Shown here piece after piece: positions 10,867 to 21,943 of a stretch of 64,000 nucleotides of DNA (position 1 is the stretch's first letter; every line of letters starts with the position of its first letter). Source of the DNA: Heliocybe sulcata (Eukaryota > Basidiomycota > Agaricomycetes > Gloeophyllales > Gloeophyllaceae); NCBI GenBank assembly GCA_004369045.1, contig ML213528.1:312864-376863 (forward strand), read 5' to 3'. A program made the position numbers and the translations under genes. Under the pieces are notes generated by a model, which was given only the letters and a program-made list of their open reading frames with translations, was not told the origin of the DNA and searched no databases.

Positions 10867-12946
10867 GTTAGAAGTCCCCAAGAGTACGGGGCGGGTTGTT
10901 CATGATGATGAAGACTTTGTCGGAGAGCTGTTGATGAACCACCGTACGTTGCTCGCCATCGCCTTGCGCCTAAGGGTCGCCCGTCGTAGCTCCTCGCGAG
11001 CATGGACTATCGGCCAGATGTCGGAGTTGGGTGACCGGGGTGTACTGCGAGGTTTCGGGGAGTGTTGGTATGCACTGCGTTCAGCACATATCTGTACGCT
11101 AGTCTGAACAGATCAGACGTACCTGCAAATACAAAGGTAGTCAGATGCTCGGAATCTCTAGAATAGCCCATGTTCGAACAGATGTGACTTACTTGGAAAT
11201 ACAAAGATGTTCCGGGAGTTTGGCTAGCTGAACGGTTCGCAGCGTAAACAGATCCGACGTTGTCCCAAACACGTAGGGTAGTCACTGGTACGACACGCCT
11301 AGTTACACGGACCTCTGAACAGACATCCTTAGGAAACCTCATCCAATTCGTGCTATGTAGCCTGGACCCTAAATGTTAAACCCTCTTTCAAATTCTTCAT
11401 CTAAGTCCTGCACACGGGATCAGGCAAGTCCCGGGCAATGCATATACGAACTCAGTACTGAGCGAACGCATATACGAACTCAGTACTGAAGATGGCCCTT
11501 GCACACGGACCACCACATCTGACTCAGCGCTCACTCGGCGATTCTCTCTGCTTTCCTCACCACCACCTCCTTCCTCCGACCTGCAATTCGTTGTGCCTGC
11601 AGACGACTTTGGCGACATCCCTAGCGGGTACCCGACTAAGGAGATGGGCTGCCAGTGGGCAAGCTCGTGGTCACAGTGAGCGAGTACAACATTCAGCACT
11701 TCACGCCTGACGCCCGTCCCCTACGGCCTCGCCTCCTCCTTATCCTACATCCGATATCTCCAGTCCCTGTACGCGCCGGCTGTACTTCACGAAGCTGCCA
11801 CCCAACGCCCACCGCCCAACTCTTGCTTGTGCTCGCTGCCTTCCCTGCATGATCATTCGCTGTCGAAAACGCACATGGTGTGAGCGTGCATGACGACCTT
11901 GCGTACCTCCAGTGCATGCTCCAGCAGAGCGTGGGGCTGAGCAAAGTACTTGGGAGGCACAGTCTGCACGTTGCGATAGATGATATGGAAGAGTGCAGGG
12001 GTGAGACCTGAGTCAAAGGTCGAAGGTCCCAATGGCGAAGTCTCAGAGGGACATTGGCTCTCTGTCATCCGGAGATATGTGCGTATTCATCTATGGGCTT
12101 CGATATCTAGAACAGTGGACATTTACTTGATGAACAGATACATGGCTATCATGTACAGCAAGCACGATAGTACCCCACTGCCCTTACACCCGTTCGACCT
12201 CACCAGCATCCGGCAGCAGGGCACCGTCTCCGTGAACTGCATCGGGCTCATCCAGGCACACTCGGCGTGGACCAGACTATCGAGAGCATCAACTTCGGCA
12301 CACCCTTCCTGCACATCATGTACACGATCCTCGTAGGCCTTCTGGTACTGGAGGGATGGACAGCGCTAACTCGGCAGTTATATATGCAACAGGGCTGATT
12401 TATTCTCAGTGATGTAGGACGGGCGAATGGACACTGCTCCTCGGGGAGTCAGCTGACAGTCAGGCGGTCGCTCTGAGGGAACATGAGTGCGAAGGATGAG
12501 TGCGATCGGGACGCACCACAGCACATGGAGGACATGCTCATATGTTTCCATATTTTCTATATTAAGCGATTATAATTTATGGCTGGGCCGCGAATAAGGA
12601 TTATATTTTGAATATCACGGGTTTTCGGCCGGTAGTAAAATAGAACAAGGTAGAGATATTCAGACCTGGTATATACCAGCTGCTCACATCTGTTCGAACG
12701 GTCGAACATCTGGTGTATGCGGCGGGTTGGAACAGATGAGTATTCATATAAATATAGAGGTATTCGGGACTTTGTGCGGACCGTCTATTCGGGGTCCGAA
12801 CAGATGTGTATGATGCGGGACGTCCACATCTGTTCGAACGTTGAACTTGCGTACCTAGAACGCAGTGATGGGAGTGCCGGGATTCGGGGAGTGCGTTGTC
12901 GCTGGGAGTCTACCTCGAGCGCGAGCTTGCTTCGCTCGGGGGAGTG
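10867..12946. other. No recognisable gene between the LTR-like repeats
   Basis: Contains several copies, in both orientations, of a short word cacatctgttcgaac / gttcgaacagatgtg (around 11172, 12684, 12797 and 12826). It also holds open-frame patches on both strands (for example 11853-12068 minus and 12290-12370 plus) that read like decayed coding sequence but match no family I know. Confidence 0.4.
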
Positions 12947-13167
12947 TGTTGGAATTTCAGTGATGACGGTATCGACGTACGAGCTCGCAAGCTCGTTGAT
13001 AAGGGGAGGGGGCCGCCGGAGGCGGCCATGGATGAATGTTTACGCGCATATCGTATATATTCACGGTATTTCTATGATGTACGCTACGCGATTGCCCTTC
13101 GGGCAACCGACGCTCGAGGACAAGCACGTTCTCGCTGTATCGATCTTTGGATTATTTCTTCACAATG
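12947..13167 (+). repeat. LTR-like direct repeat, copy 2
   Basis: Second copy of the repeat at 10289-10509 in the same orientation, differing at only a few bases. It is preceded by a purine-rich ctcgggggagtg stretch that could be a polypurine tract. The copies start 2658 bp apart. Confidence 0.55.
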
Positions 13168-15113
13168 CGCGGTTGTGCTATTCAGCCGGGCCCAGGTCCG
13201 GCACAGCACGATCACGTGAAATAAGGTCACAGTCGCGCTCGCGTTACGCGTCGCGAATGTCGATTATCGACAATCATGAACTCCAATGCATGCCGACGTC
13301 TCAGTGCGTATTCACCACAGCTCTCATCTGCTCGCGTGATAATATTTGCTCTATAGGGGGTCTAGTGTATGCAAGACGCTAACCTTACGGGTATACGCGG
13401 AGATTCTCACCACAAAAAACAGATCCATGCAACGTCCTGCGAGTGAAATGACCCTACGTCAGCCTGATACACTGCAAAGCACATTACAGACAGGAAGACA
13501 TAAAACAATTATGCATGCGTCGCAAGTGATCACTTGAGCGTCCGTCTCCTCTCACGTATGCCGAGCTCAGTCCCACAAAAGGGGAACACGATCGCCGACA
13601 GTGAATGTAAGCAGAGTATTCTACATCTTTATCGGGTCCCATACCCCACGCCTGGAATCTGGCCACCTGCGGTCCTTCAAGCCTCCGGCACAGCAGCATG
13701 AACAAGGAAGCTAATTGTGTTGCACGTATCTCAAAGCCCATAATCCCCCTTTCTCCCGATGGCGTCCCGCTCATACTCTGTACAATAACCTCAATCTTCC
13801 ATCTCCCGAGCTCAAGATCAGCTCCGGATTCTGGGGATGAAGAGCCAACCGACTGATCTTATCGCCTGGGATCTCAACCAAGATCAACCGTGAGCGTTGC
13901 CGCATACGAATTGATATTCAAGTTAACAGCTATCAGAGCCAGTGGCGACGTTGTAGGACACGCGGATTTCCTGTCAGTGAACATGCTGAGCGCTGCACCC
14001 GACACCGTGGCGTTCCCTCGAACGCAATTCCGTGGCCTCTTCGATTATGTCGAGGACTATTCTTCGGGAATTGTCTGCGACTCGGTGCGATCATGTGTGA
14101 GTGTCAGGTACGCATATCCGCGAGCAGAGGATACTGTCCCCTATTATCCTTAAGTAACTTAATCTTCCTCGCAGAAATACCTCCCGTCAGGAATCTGGTC
14201 TTCGCTGCCGTTGGCTTTCAAGGCGGAGTCCTGAATTTTTGGTGTCGACCGAGTATTCCACTCGCACTTTTCGGAGTCTGAACTCATACTATCCAACTTA
14301 CGCCTGGCTCTCAAGTTTCGCTTAGCTGACCCATCAGTGACAGCAGGGAGGTAATTATTCGCGATATCGTCATCGAGGTTCGCAGTGTCCACGTAACAAT
14401 TCTTACCTTCTAGTTGGCAGCTTAGGCAGAGCGTCGTATTGCTGCAGTATGCACGATTCTTAGGGGCGGTCGCATCGTGACAAGGAAAGGCCGTATGACA
14501 GAAGGCAACTCTTTAATACGCCCAGATATTATGTGGCGTACGATAAAAGCCCTCAGTAGAATCAGGAACGTATTATTGTATCTCGAAGTTCGACCGCTGC
14601 AACGACCTAAAATTGTCTGTGTTGCTGGCTTGCTGTAGGAAGGCGTCATGCCTGTCTGATGAGTTCTTTTCCTCACCCTCGTGCACGCAAGTACGCATCA
14701 AACACTGTTTGTCGGTTTTGACGCAGCCAAGGTACCGACATCGATTACTGCCCCGACCTCATGTGAGTGGAAGTAGCCCTCGCCTGCGATGCAATAACAA
14801 CTACCATTGAATTCCCTGGATACAAGGACTTTCCCTGCGGACACGGCGATAAGCAGTGCGAACCAATATATATGCGACATAGGATGCTGTAAGGACAATT
14901 GGACTGAAAAGTCTACAAATACACAATACCGATGTCGGTATATCCAAGCAGCGATCATAAATATACTTGTACAGTTCCACAGAAGCGATGGACGATACGA
15001 TTAACAGAGGGATGCGACAAAACGAGAGATTAAACTTGAGAGATGCAGATGACAGCGATCCAGCGCAGAAGACCGGACCGATATATGCGGCGAAGGGAGG
15101 ACGGCCTGCCACT
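13168..15113. other. Mostly unannotated; decayed coding fragment near 13.5-13.87 kb on the minus strand
   Basis: Minus-strand frame about 13484-13860 has a protein-like run (ADLELGRWKIEVIVQS, then GIMGFEIRATQLASLFMLL) that resembles a fragment at about 51.9-52.0 kb. Other frames (14159-14392 and 14422-14676 minus) are not recognised. No complete gene model can be supported. Confidence 0.35.
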
Positions 15114-17942
15114 CTACTGGCCTGAGGTCCGTTTCATCTTCTTTCGCTGCGACCTCCGCAGCTGCTGACGCTCGCTGGGAGATTCCGACCCGCGAGCACG
15201 CTTGTTGCTGCTGCCGGTGCTAGACTCATACTGAGTCGAAGGTCCGTCCTGAGAGTCCGACTGAGCAGCTTCCTCTAGTTGGGGAACGATAGAATCCTTC
15301 GGTTCGTCATCGCCGGGCTGGAGAGTGACGACATATGTAGGAGCTGGACGGTCTGGGTCGATGGGAATGTGGGCTATACGGTCTGCGACGTCCTTTTCCT
15401 GTCCCGCAATGGCCTCATCCACTATTTTGAACACTTTCTTGAAATGCTCATCGACATCAGCGGTGGATGCTATAATACGTCATCAGATCGATACTCAACA
15501 CAGCTATGGGGAGATCTACTCACGTTCCGGTGCAGGATCAATGGTCTGCTTCGCTGGGCTACCCTGCATTACGAAATCCATCATCTGTTGATATGCTTCG
15601 CTCCGTTTCTGCGACTGTAAAGCCTTGATCCTACGCATGGACGTGTCTTGGAAGAATTTGGCCAATCTATAGAGCATGCGAACTACCTGACGGCCCATCC
15701 CTCGCGCATCGTAGAGGTAAGCCTCGGGTTCATTCAGATAAGGCTTCTTGGACGTGACTGCATCCTGAAGCTGGTCGGAACCCCAGTTGATCATCGACTT
15801 GGGTATACCTGGGTGAAACACGCCGGGGCTCTTGCTAATACAGGCTATCCACGTGTATGCCCAGAAACTCGATTCAAGGTCGTCCAGGTAATCCTGGGTG
15901 CCTAGTCCCTCAAGGACCTTGATCGACTGAAAAGCCCGAGTGCCCTGCGTGAACGGTGAGCTAGCTGATACAAAATTTCTCCACGTCACTCACCGTTCTC
16001 AAGTCTTTGGCCGCCATGCTGCTTTGCCTTTCCATCCTCTTGGCCATATCAAAATCGATCAGGAATCCGCGCTGCCCAGGCCTGGCATTGATATCCGGAT
16101 TGTACACCATATTCCGGGTGCTCACGTCGCGATGGACGATGCCGAGCTTGTACAGTTCATATTGGCCTGGCAAAACACGGTGAGAACGGTCGATACATAG
16201 GAGTTGGAAGACGCACCCGCGATAATATCTCGAAACGCCCTTAGGGATTGCAGCGTACTCGGAGCCTGCTCCAGCGCAGGCCCATAATAGCGCTGCAGGC
16301 TAGAACAGTATAGACGATCAGAGAGCTCCTGTTTAGGAGCTAGATAAGGGATGAGGGGGATGTTGAAACGGAGCGACGAAAGGGAGACCCCTTCATCGTA
16401 TGTTATGATGGACCCAATGCCCGGGATAGGCTCGTTTTCCTCCGCCGTTCCCTGTCCATCCGTCCTTCTCTTCTCGCGTTTGTCGTTTTCATCCTTGATA
16501 GTCTTCAAAAAGCTCCATTCCGGCTCGCGATCACGGGTACGCCACGAAAGCTTGAGCAGAAGCTTGCCGTCGCCCTCGGGGGCGTTCAGAATCCAACATG
16601 TCGTTCCTCGGCCACGTATGGTGTGCCGGCGGAATGGTTTAAGAGGGTTGTGGATGACATATACTAGAGGGTCTGCAACATGCGGTTTGAAATATCGGGT
16701 TTTACCCTCCCAACGAATCCGTGTATCGAACCCGAGCATCCCCTCGTCTGCTGTAGAGAGCGCGAGGATAATCTTGACGAAAAGAAGTGCGTCCGCATGA
16801 ATGTCTATCCAGGAGGAGAACATGGCGCCAACGCGGTCAAACTGGAAGAGTAAGAGGTGCATCTCGGTCAGCAACGCCGCCAACACCAATGTGCGATTTG
16901 GCTGCTGCACTAGACATTCCCGGGCGTATACAGCGAGCTGATAACGATGCGACGTCCAGTTCTTGACCGCTTCCCGTTTGACTTCGATAGGTGCAGCCAT
17001 GTGGACGTATTGGGGGGCACCCTCGATCTCCTGGACACTGCGCTCAGTCGAGAAGGCAGGGCCACATCCCAAAAGCGAGATGTCCGGGCTCGACTTCAAG
17101 GCTGTGTCGTACACCCTGTGGCTATGCGGCAGATTCTTGCCGTGTGTATCGATCGCCACACGATCGCGGCGCTGGAAGTGCGTCAAGATGGCATTGATGA
17201 TGAGCAGCAGCGGGTCGTATAGACTGAGCTCATCGTGAGAATTTTGAGGAAGGCCTCTCCATCTCCGAGTTCTGGAATTGTACAACCGGCACCTCTTGAG
17301 AAAGGCAATGATGACGGGGTCAGCTGGCATATCCGCCAGCCTTGTTTGGCTTACGAGGCTATCAGCGAACCTCTTATCGCCGAACACCGCAGTGCCTCGT
17401 AGCTCAACAGACAGAGCTTTCTGCAAGGCGTCGACAGTAGCACGATCGTGATCATCAGAGCTGAAGCCATGGGGGGTATCGGAGACGTGCTCGATCGCTG
17501 AAGCCCCACCGGAGCCATCAGCAGGTGCCACTGCATTATTAGATGACCCAGCCGGACCCGGCGTAGAAGGAGTCGAGGCAGAGGTAGACGCGGTGGCATC
17601 CGGTGGGAGCATAACCGGCTCTTCAATCGTTACGCTGGGACCTAGGTCGGCGGCCATGTCCAGAAAGATAGTATCCGCGCTGAGATCGTGGGCGAAAGTG
17701 TCGGCGTAGATGTTTGGAGTGGGGGTGTTTAAAGTGGACGGCTGCGGCGTTGACTGGCGCGAGACGAACGGCCGAGGCGTGTGCGGACGAGGCGTAGAAT
17801 CGCGAGACGTGGGCGAACCTGATTCTGAGAGGGGTGCAGGCGTAGCCTCTGGCGGCGAATTCGCAGAAGTCGAGAATGAGCGTCGAGACGGCTGCTCCGA
17901 GGGATCCCTGGGATCGGGAGAACTGGTGTCGCTGCGGGCCAT
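15114..17942 (-). CDS. FunK1 family fungal-specific protein kinase, complete
   Basis: Four exons: complement(join(15114..15469,15524..15944,15994..16166,16217..17942)), 891 residues, introns 49-54 bp. Residues 1-150 are Ser/Pro/Thr-rich and disordered. The FunK1 N-terminal domain runs from about 170 to 420 (PDISLLGCGPAF, APIEVKREAV, YARECLVQQPNR). The kinase core has the GRGTTCW loop, a Lys in LLLKLSW, catalytic VHRDVSTRN (D589, N594) and LIDFDMAK with D613 where DFG is expected. The conserved GTRAFQSIKVLE activation/P+1 region follows, and the tail is basic. All catalytic residues are present, so it is probably an active Ser/Thr kinase; substrates of the family are unknown. A TATA-like box lies 40 bp upstream of the ATG. 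The exon pattern is shared with the gene at 47.7-50.0 kb (exons 2 and 3 are 173 and 421 bp in both). Confidence 0.9.
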
Positions 17943-17981
17943 GTCAGCGTCAAGATGAGAGAGACAGAGGTAAACTGGGCC

Positions 17982-17991
17982 CTCTTATAGT
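17982..17991 (-). promoter_or_regulatory. TATA-like box of the FunK1 gene
   Basis: Reads ctataagagg on the minus strand, 40 bp before the ATG at 17942. Confidence 0.45.
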
Positions 17992-18995
17992 CTGAGCTTA
18001 CCGCTGGCTGTGCTTACCACAAATTGAAGCTTGAGTCGGCCACCGAACACGCGGCTTCTGCACTGCAGTGACTGTGGTTGAGAACAAAGACGTCTAAAAT
18101 TAGCCGACGCGATAAGCGCGTGTGACATGTGTCACGTGATCGTCCATCACAGTAACGGTTCGCCCTGCGCGTCGTACCTAGTGCTCTAGGCTTGCCACGC
18201 CTGCCACTACTCCCGTGTTCTCGTCAGGAAGAATATCAGCTGTGATGTTTTTTTGCTATGGGAGCGACGACATCGAGCTTGTATGTGCCGGCCTCAAAGG
18301 ATTCGTGCCACAGTCTTTCTTTATCAGCGGCATCACTAATGTCAAGGGGACGGTCCTCTTCGATCCACGAATCAAGCCATCGCCTCGACCCTGATAGAAT
18401 GATGGAGAATGCAGCAAGCATGGCCAGCGAGGCAATGCTTGCACGAGTCCGACACGTTCAAGGCAGCTTACTCTGCACGGCAAGTCGGCGCAACCAGAAT
18501 CCGAGCCCCAGCCGCACTTTCCGTGCCACAAAGAAGTCGCTTGACGAGACCACGCGGAATGGAAGCGATCAAGCCACGGACTCTGAGTCATTTTGTTTTA
18601 GCCGAGGATCCGAAGACATGGTTTTGGTCGATCCCCATCAATCATCGTTCTAGGCGATGTGGCATATTTTCGCCCTGACGCCGCTCTGACTCGGGTCGGA
18701 ACAATGAACTCGTGTTTTCCAAATCGTATTACGCCCGTCTCCGTGTTACTTTCTCTAGCCCAAATGCCTAAGCCACTATTACCCAGACCAGTCTTCCACT
18801 TCGCCACATGTGCGTCGCTGCTGATCTCTTTTCTGCTTGCGTTACCAGGTTCTCACCCTATCTCAAACTGCAGTGATGACTATCTCATGACTGCATGAAC
18901 CGCTGTCATCAGCCTACAACCTCGTGGGCGAGGCGCTGCGAAGCTCTTCTTCCTCGTGCCACACGGGTAACCAAGCTCATGACACGCACCGCGCA
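17992..18995. other. No recognisable gene
   Basis: Short frames on both strands without known motifs. It separates the intact FunK1 gene from the degenerate copy on the opposite strand. Confidence 0.4.
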
Positions 18996-19404
18996 GACCA
19001 CAAGAATGTCGGCGCACTCCAAGAGGTGCTCGAAGCAGCGCTGCAAGCGACTTTGATCTTCGGCGGCAAGACTTTCCTCGCCACGTTTCTCTGCTCCATT
19101 CCAGATCTGCCACCTGATTCTGCAACCGAGAAGTTCCTTTAAGACCACCATGGATACAACTCGACCCCGCGCAATTTGACGGGATACCCGTTCTCGCTAG
19201 AACAGAGGGTAGTTTGTGTAAGTCTTTCAGGGATCACATCAATGCCACACCGGAAGAGTGCGGGCACGATACGCGATGTGAAGCGTCTGCGACGTACCTG
19301 ACCAGATAGCGCATGTACCGGATGTCTAGCAAACGCGCCTGAAGACCAAGTCGGATCTATTCCTCATGGGCGTCGATCCTGTGACAGCTAGAGAGCAGTC
19401 GTTT
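18996..19404 (+). pseudogene. Remnant of the FunK1 N-terminal domain
   Basis: Translates to LIFGGKTFLATFLCSIPDLP and PPDSATEKFL, which aligns with WIFGGKTFLTAFLGSIPDMP in the FunK1 gene at 47.7-50.0 kb. It then hits a stop (19139-19141) and continues as the homologous HHGYNSTPR segment with frame changes. The last recognisable match is GVDPVTAREQSFPE (ends near 19404), after which similarity is lost for about 430 bp. It is the severed 5' part of the degenerate kinase at 19837. Confidence 0.75.
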
Positions 19405-19789
19405 CCTGAGCATGAATGTATCCTGTTCGGATTACTCTATCGTAAAGTATGCATACGCTCAGTCGACAGATACTGCACATAGTACGCACATCGATCTTCT
19501 CTTCAAAATCTCCATGTCGCAGACTGGCCGAGTCACTAAAGCGATGAACGCTGTGCTGCTTCTCCTAGAGCGCCAAGGTAAGCAATGGAATGATCAGCAA
19601 TAACAAAATGGGAGGAACCGTACTGAATATAATAAAGGAGGAACCCTACCTGAAGGAGCGCGGTTGTGGCGGCGTGATTGTGACAAGGCCACGTGCTTAC
19701 GTTGCCCGCGCGTTGGCAATCCCTGTTTTTCCTTCTGTACCACCAGTGCTGTGCCACATCACGAAAGGGACTCTCCGTTATCGAAGCCC

Positions 19790-19797
19790 TATATAAG
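19790..19797 (+). promoter_or_regulatory. TATA box in front of the shortened FunK1 copy
   Basis: tatataag, 47 bp before the ATG at 19837. It sits in the non-homologous 430-bp segment that separates the N-terminal remnant from the rest of the kinase, so it may have supplied a new promoter. Confidence 0.45.
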
Positions 19798-19836
19798 ATC
19801 CTGTAAGCCTACTTATTCTCTATCTCTGTCCTCGAT

Positions 19837-21504
19837 ATGTCAGACTCTCGAGCGCCTTCATATCCAAGGAATACCTACGACACAGCATGGACCGAAGCGA
19901 AGCCTGATTATGCCAGACTTCTGATGAGCCAGATTATCCAGCTTTTTCTATATGCCTGCAACCCTGTTGCACAGCGGCCGAGTGGGAAGGCCATCTGGGG
20001 CATCGGCGTTGTTTTGACGGAGAAGTACATTCGGCTTTACCAGCGCGACAGCGTTGGCCCCACGTTTTCTTGCGGAACGGACATCCACGCCAACGTATGG
20101 ACCTTTGTCAAGATCATTCTTGCACTTTCGACAGTACGCGAGAAGCTGTTGGGCTTCCAGACCCGCATATACTGGGATACCCCTGTACGACATTCCAAGC
20201 CCGACTTGACAAACCCGGAGGTATACTCGATCGACAAAATGGATAGGACTCTCCGCACACACACCATACGGGGCCGTGGCACGACTTCCTGGATTCTCGA
20301 TGGTGAGGACGGAAGCAAACTGTTGTTGAAACTTGCGTGGCACACTATCGAGCGAGACGCGGAGCGGATCTTCCTCCACAGGATTCTCAAAGAGAACAGC
20401 AAATGTGCAAAGCAGGGACGAACTCATATCTCGGGGGTCGGGTCCGCTGTAGAGCCGCAAGGCGACCTGGAGAAACTTTCGGATCTTCGTCGCTGCGTTC
20501 CTGACCGCATTCATGATTGCATCTCACAGGTGTATTATGGGCCGACACTCGAGAAGGCAGCACCCTTCCTACAGCCTTTGGATGCTCTTCATGATGCCAT
20601 AGGAAGTGCTTGTGTTTCACGTCAGACATTGGGACACCTCACCCTACGTCTAGGGCAAGCAAAGCTCCACGAACTTGCTCTCGCCGTACACCGCGACATT
20701 AGTATCCACAGCATGCTCGTCAGTCCAAGTTTCGACGTGGTAGAGGCACTGCGAGGGCATCTGATCCATTCTGATATGGCTGAAAGAATAGACAAAGACC
20801 AAAGCACTGCAGGAAAGGACCTGTGCGCAGTGAGTAGCCAACGACCACACTGTCTCAGCCGCTTACCATTCGCTCAGGGTACAAGAGTATTCCAGTCCAT
20901 CAAGGTCCTAGAGGAGCTGGGCGTTCACGATTACTTGGACGATCTTGAGGCGACCTTCTGGGCTTACGCCTGGATCGCGTGCACTAGGGGCTCCTCAAGC
21001 CTGGGTCTGACGATCAATGCCAAGGAGGACTTTCTCAGATGTGAATATTCCCAGCGCTTGGTATCACCTGGGATGGGTCCGCACGTCAAATGGCTCATCG
21101 GATGTTTCGCGCGTTTTTTCTATTGGATTTCTTTCCCAAGGGTCGAAGCGCTGAGGCGGCAGAGAAACGAAGGTGGGCGACGGGACCAGGACATGTTGGA
21201 CTCCATCAAACGGACCCTCCGCAAGTATGGCTTGCAGCGCGAACATGCCACCAGTCCTTCTCGTAAGCCTCACGCTTTTGTGTGGATTCTTTTTGCTGAG
21301 AACCATTCAGAGTTCGATGCGGCCGACGTGAATAACCACTTCTCGATAGTGCTAGCGATAGTGGAGACAGCAATTGAGAAAGAAATGACAGATGTCGATC
21401 GCAAAGCAGCAGGGACCTTCCAACGCATGTCAGACCATGACCACGAGACTCCAGTTCTCGTCACTAGGTTCCATGGGCCTATGAACCAGCAGTCGCCCAT
21501 CTGA
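19837..21504 (+). pseudogene. Degenerate FunK1 copy (pseudokinase)
   Basis: Open for 555 codons. Matches FunK1 from within the N-terminal domain (DIHANVWTFVKIILALSTVR) through GRGTTSW, LLLKLAW and GTRVFQSIKVLEELGVHDYL to the C-terminus. The catalytic loop reads VHRDISIHS, so the Asn is Ser. The metal-binding motif is LIHSDMAE instead of LIDFDMAK, so DFD is lost; catalysis is very unlikely. The three intron positions of the paralogues are present as 51-, 48- and 48-bp segments (20603-20653, 20830-20877, 21263-21310). The first has lost its GT donor; the other two keep GT..AG. All three are multiples of three without stops, so the frame stays open spliced or not. The N-terminal half lies in pieces upstream (18996-19404). 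It is either a pseudogene or a truncated pseudokinase gene with a new start. Confidence 0.75.
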
Positions 21505-21943
21505 CAAGGCTCGACAGGTCGGGGAACCTAAACCGCAGAAGATGTCGAACGCGAAGTGATATTGTTGGAAGGCGAGCTTCGTATGAGTCGTATTGGCCCG
21601 CTCGTTTGTTCTGTTTGCCCTCTAACGTCGTGCATGCACGACGCTTTCGGTCTACACTGAGGTGGACAAGTTATGTTGATCTCAGACCCAGCGCGCCTAT
21701 TCCATAGGTTATCTGCTATCGCCGCTTTCCTGCTCTTGCTGTTCAAATAGGTGAGTATGGATCTAGTATGGGTGTAATATCGTATCTGTATGAAATGTAT
21801 GCAATCAACGTGCATGGAACCCAAGAGTGCTGCTGCTCTATAACTGTCGATACAGTACGGTATAATTTACAAGATAAATACAGCATTAACAGTGTATATA
21901 CTCTCTAAGATCTGCATACCACAACCTCGACTCCTACCAATAC
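21505..21943. other. Intergenic, no recognisable feature
   Basis: Convergent 3' ends of the FunK1 copy and the glycosyltransferase gene. Nothing further was recognised. Confidence 0.4.
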
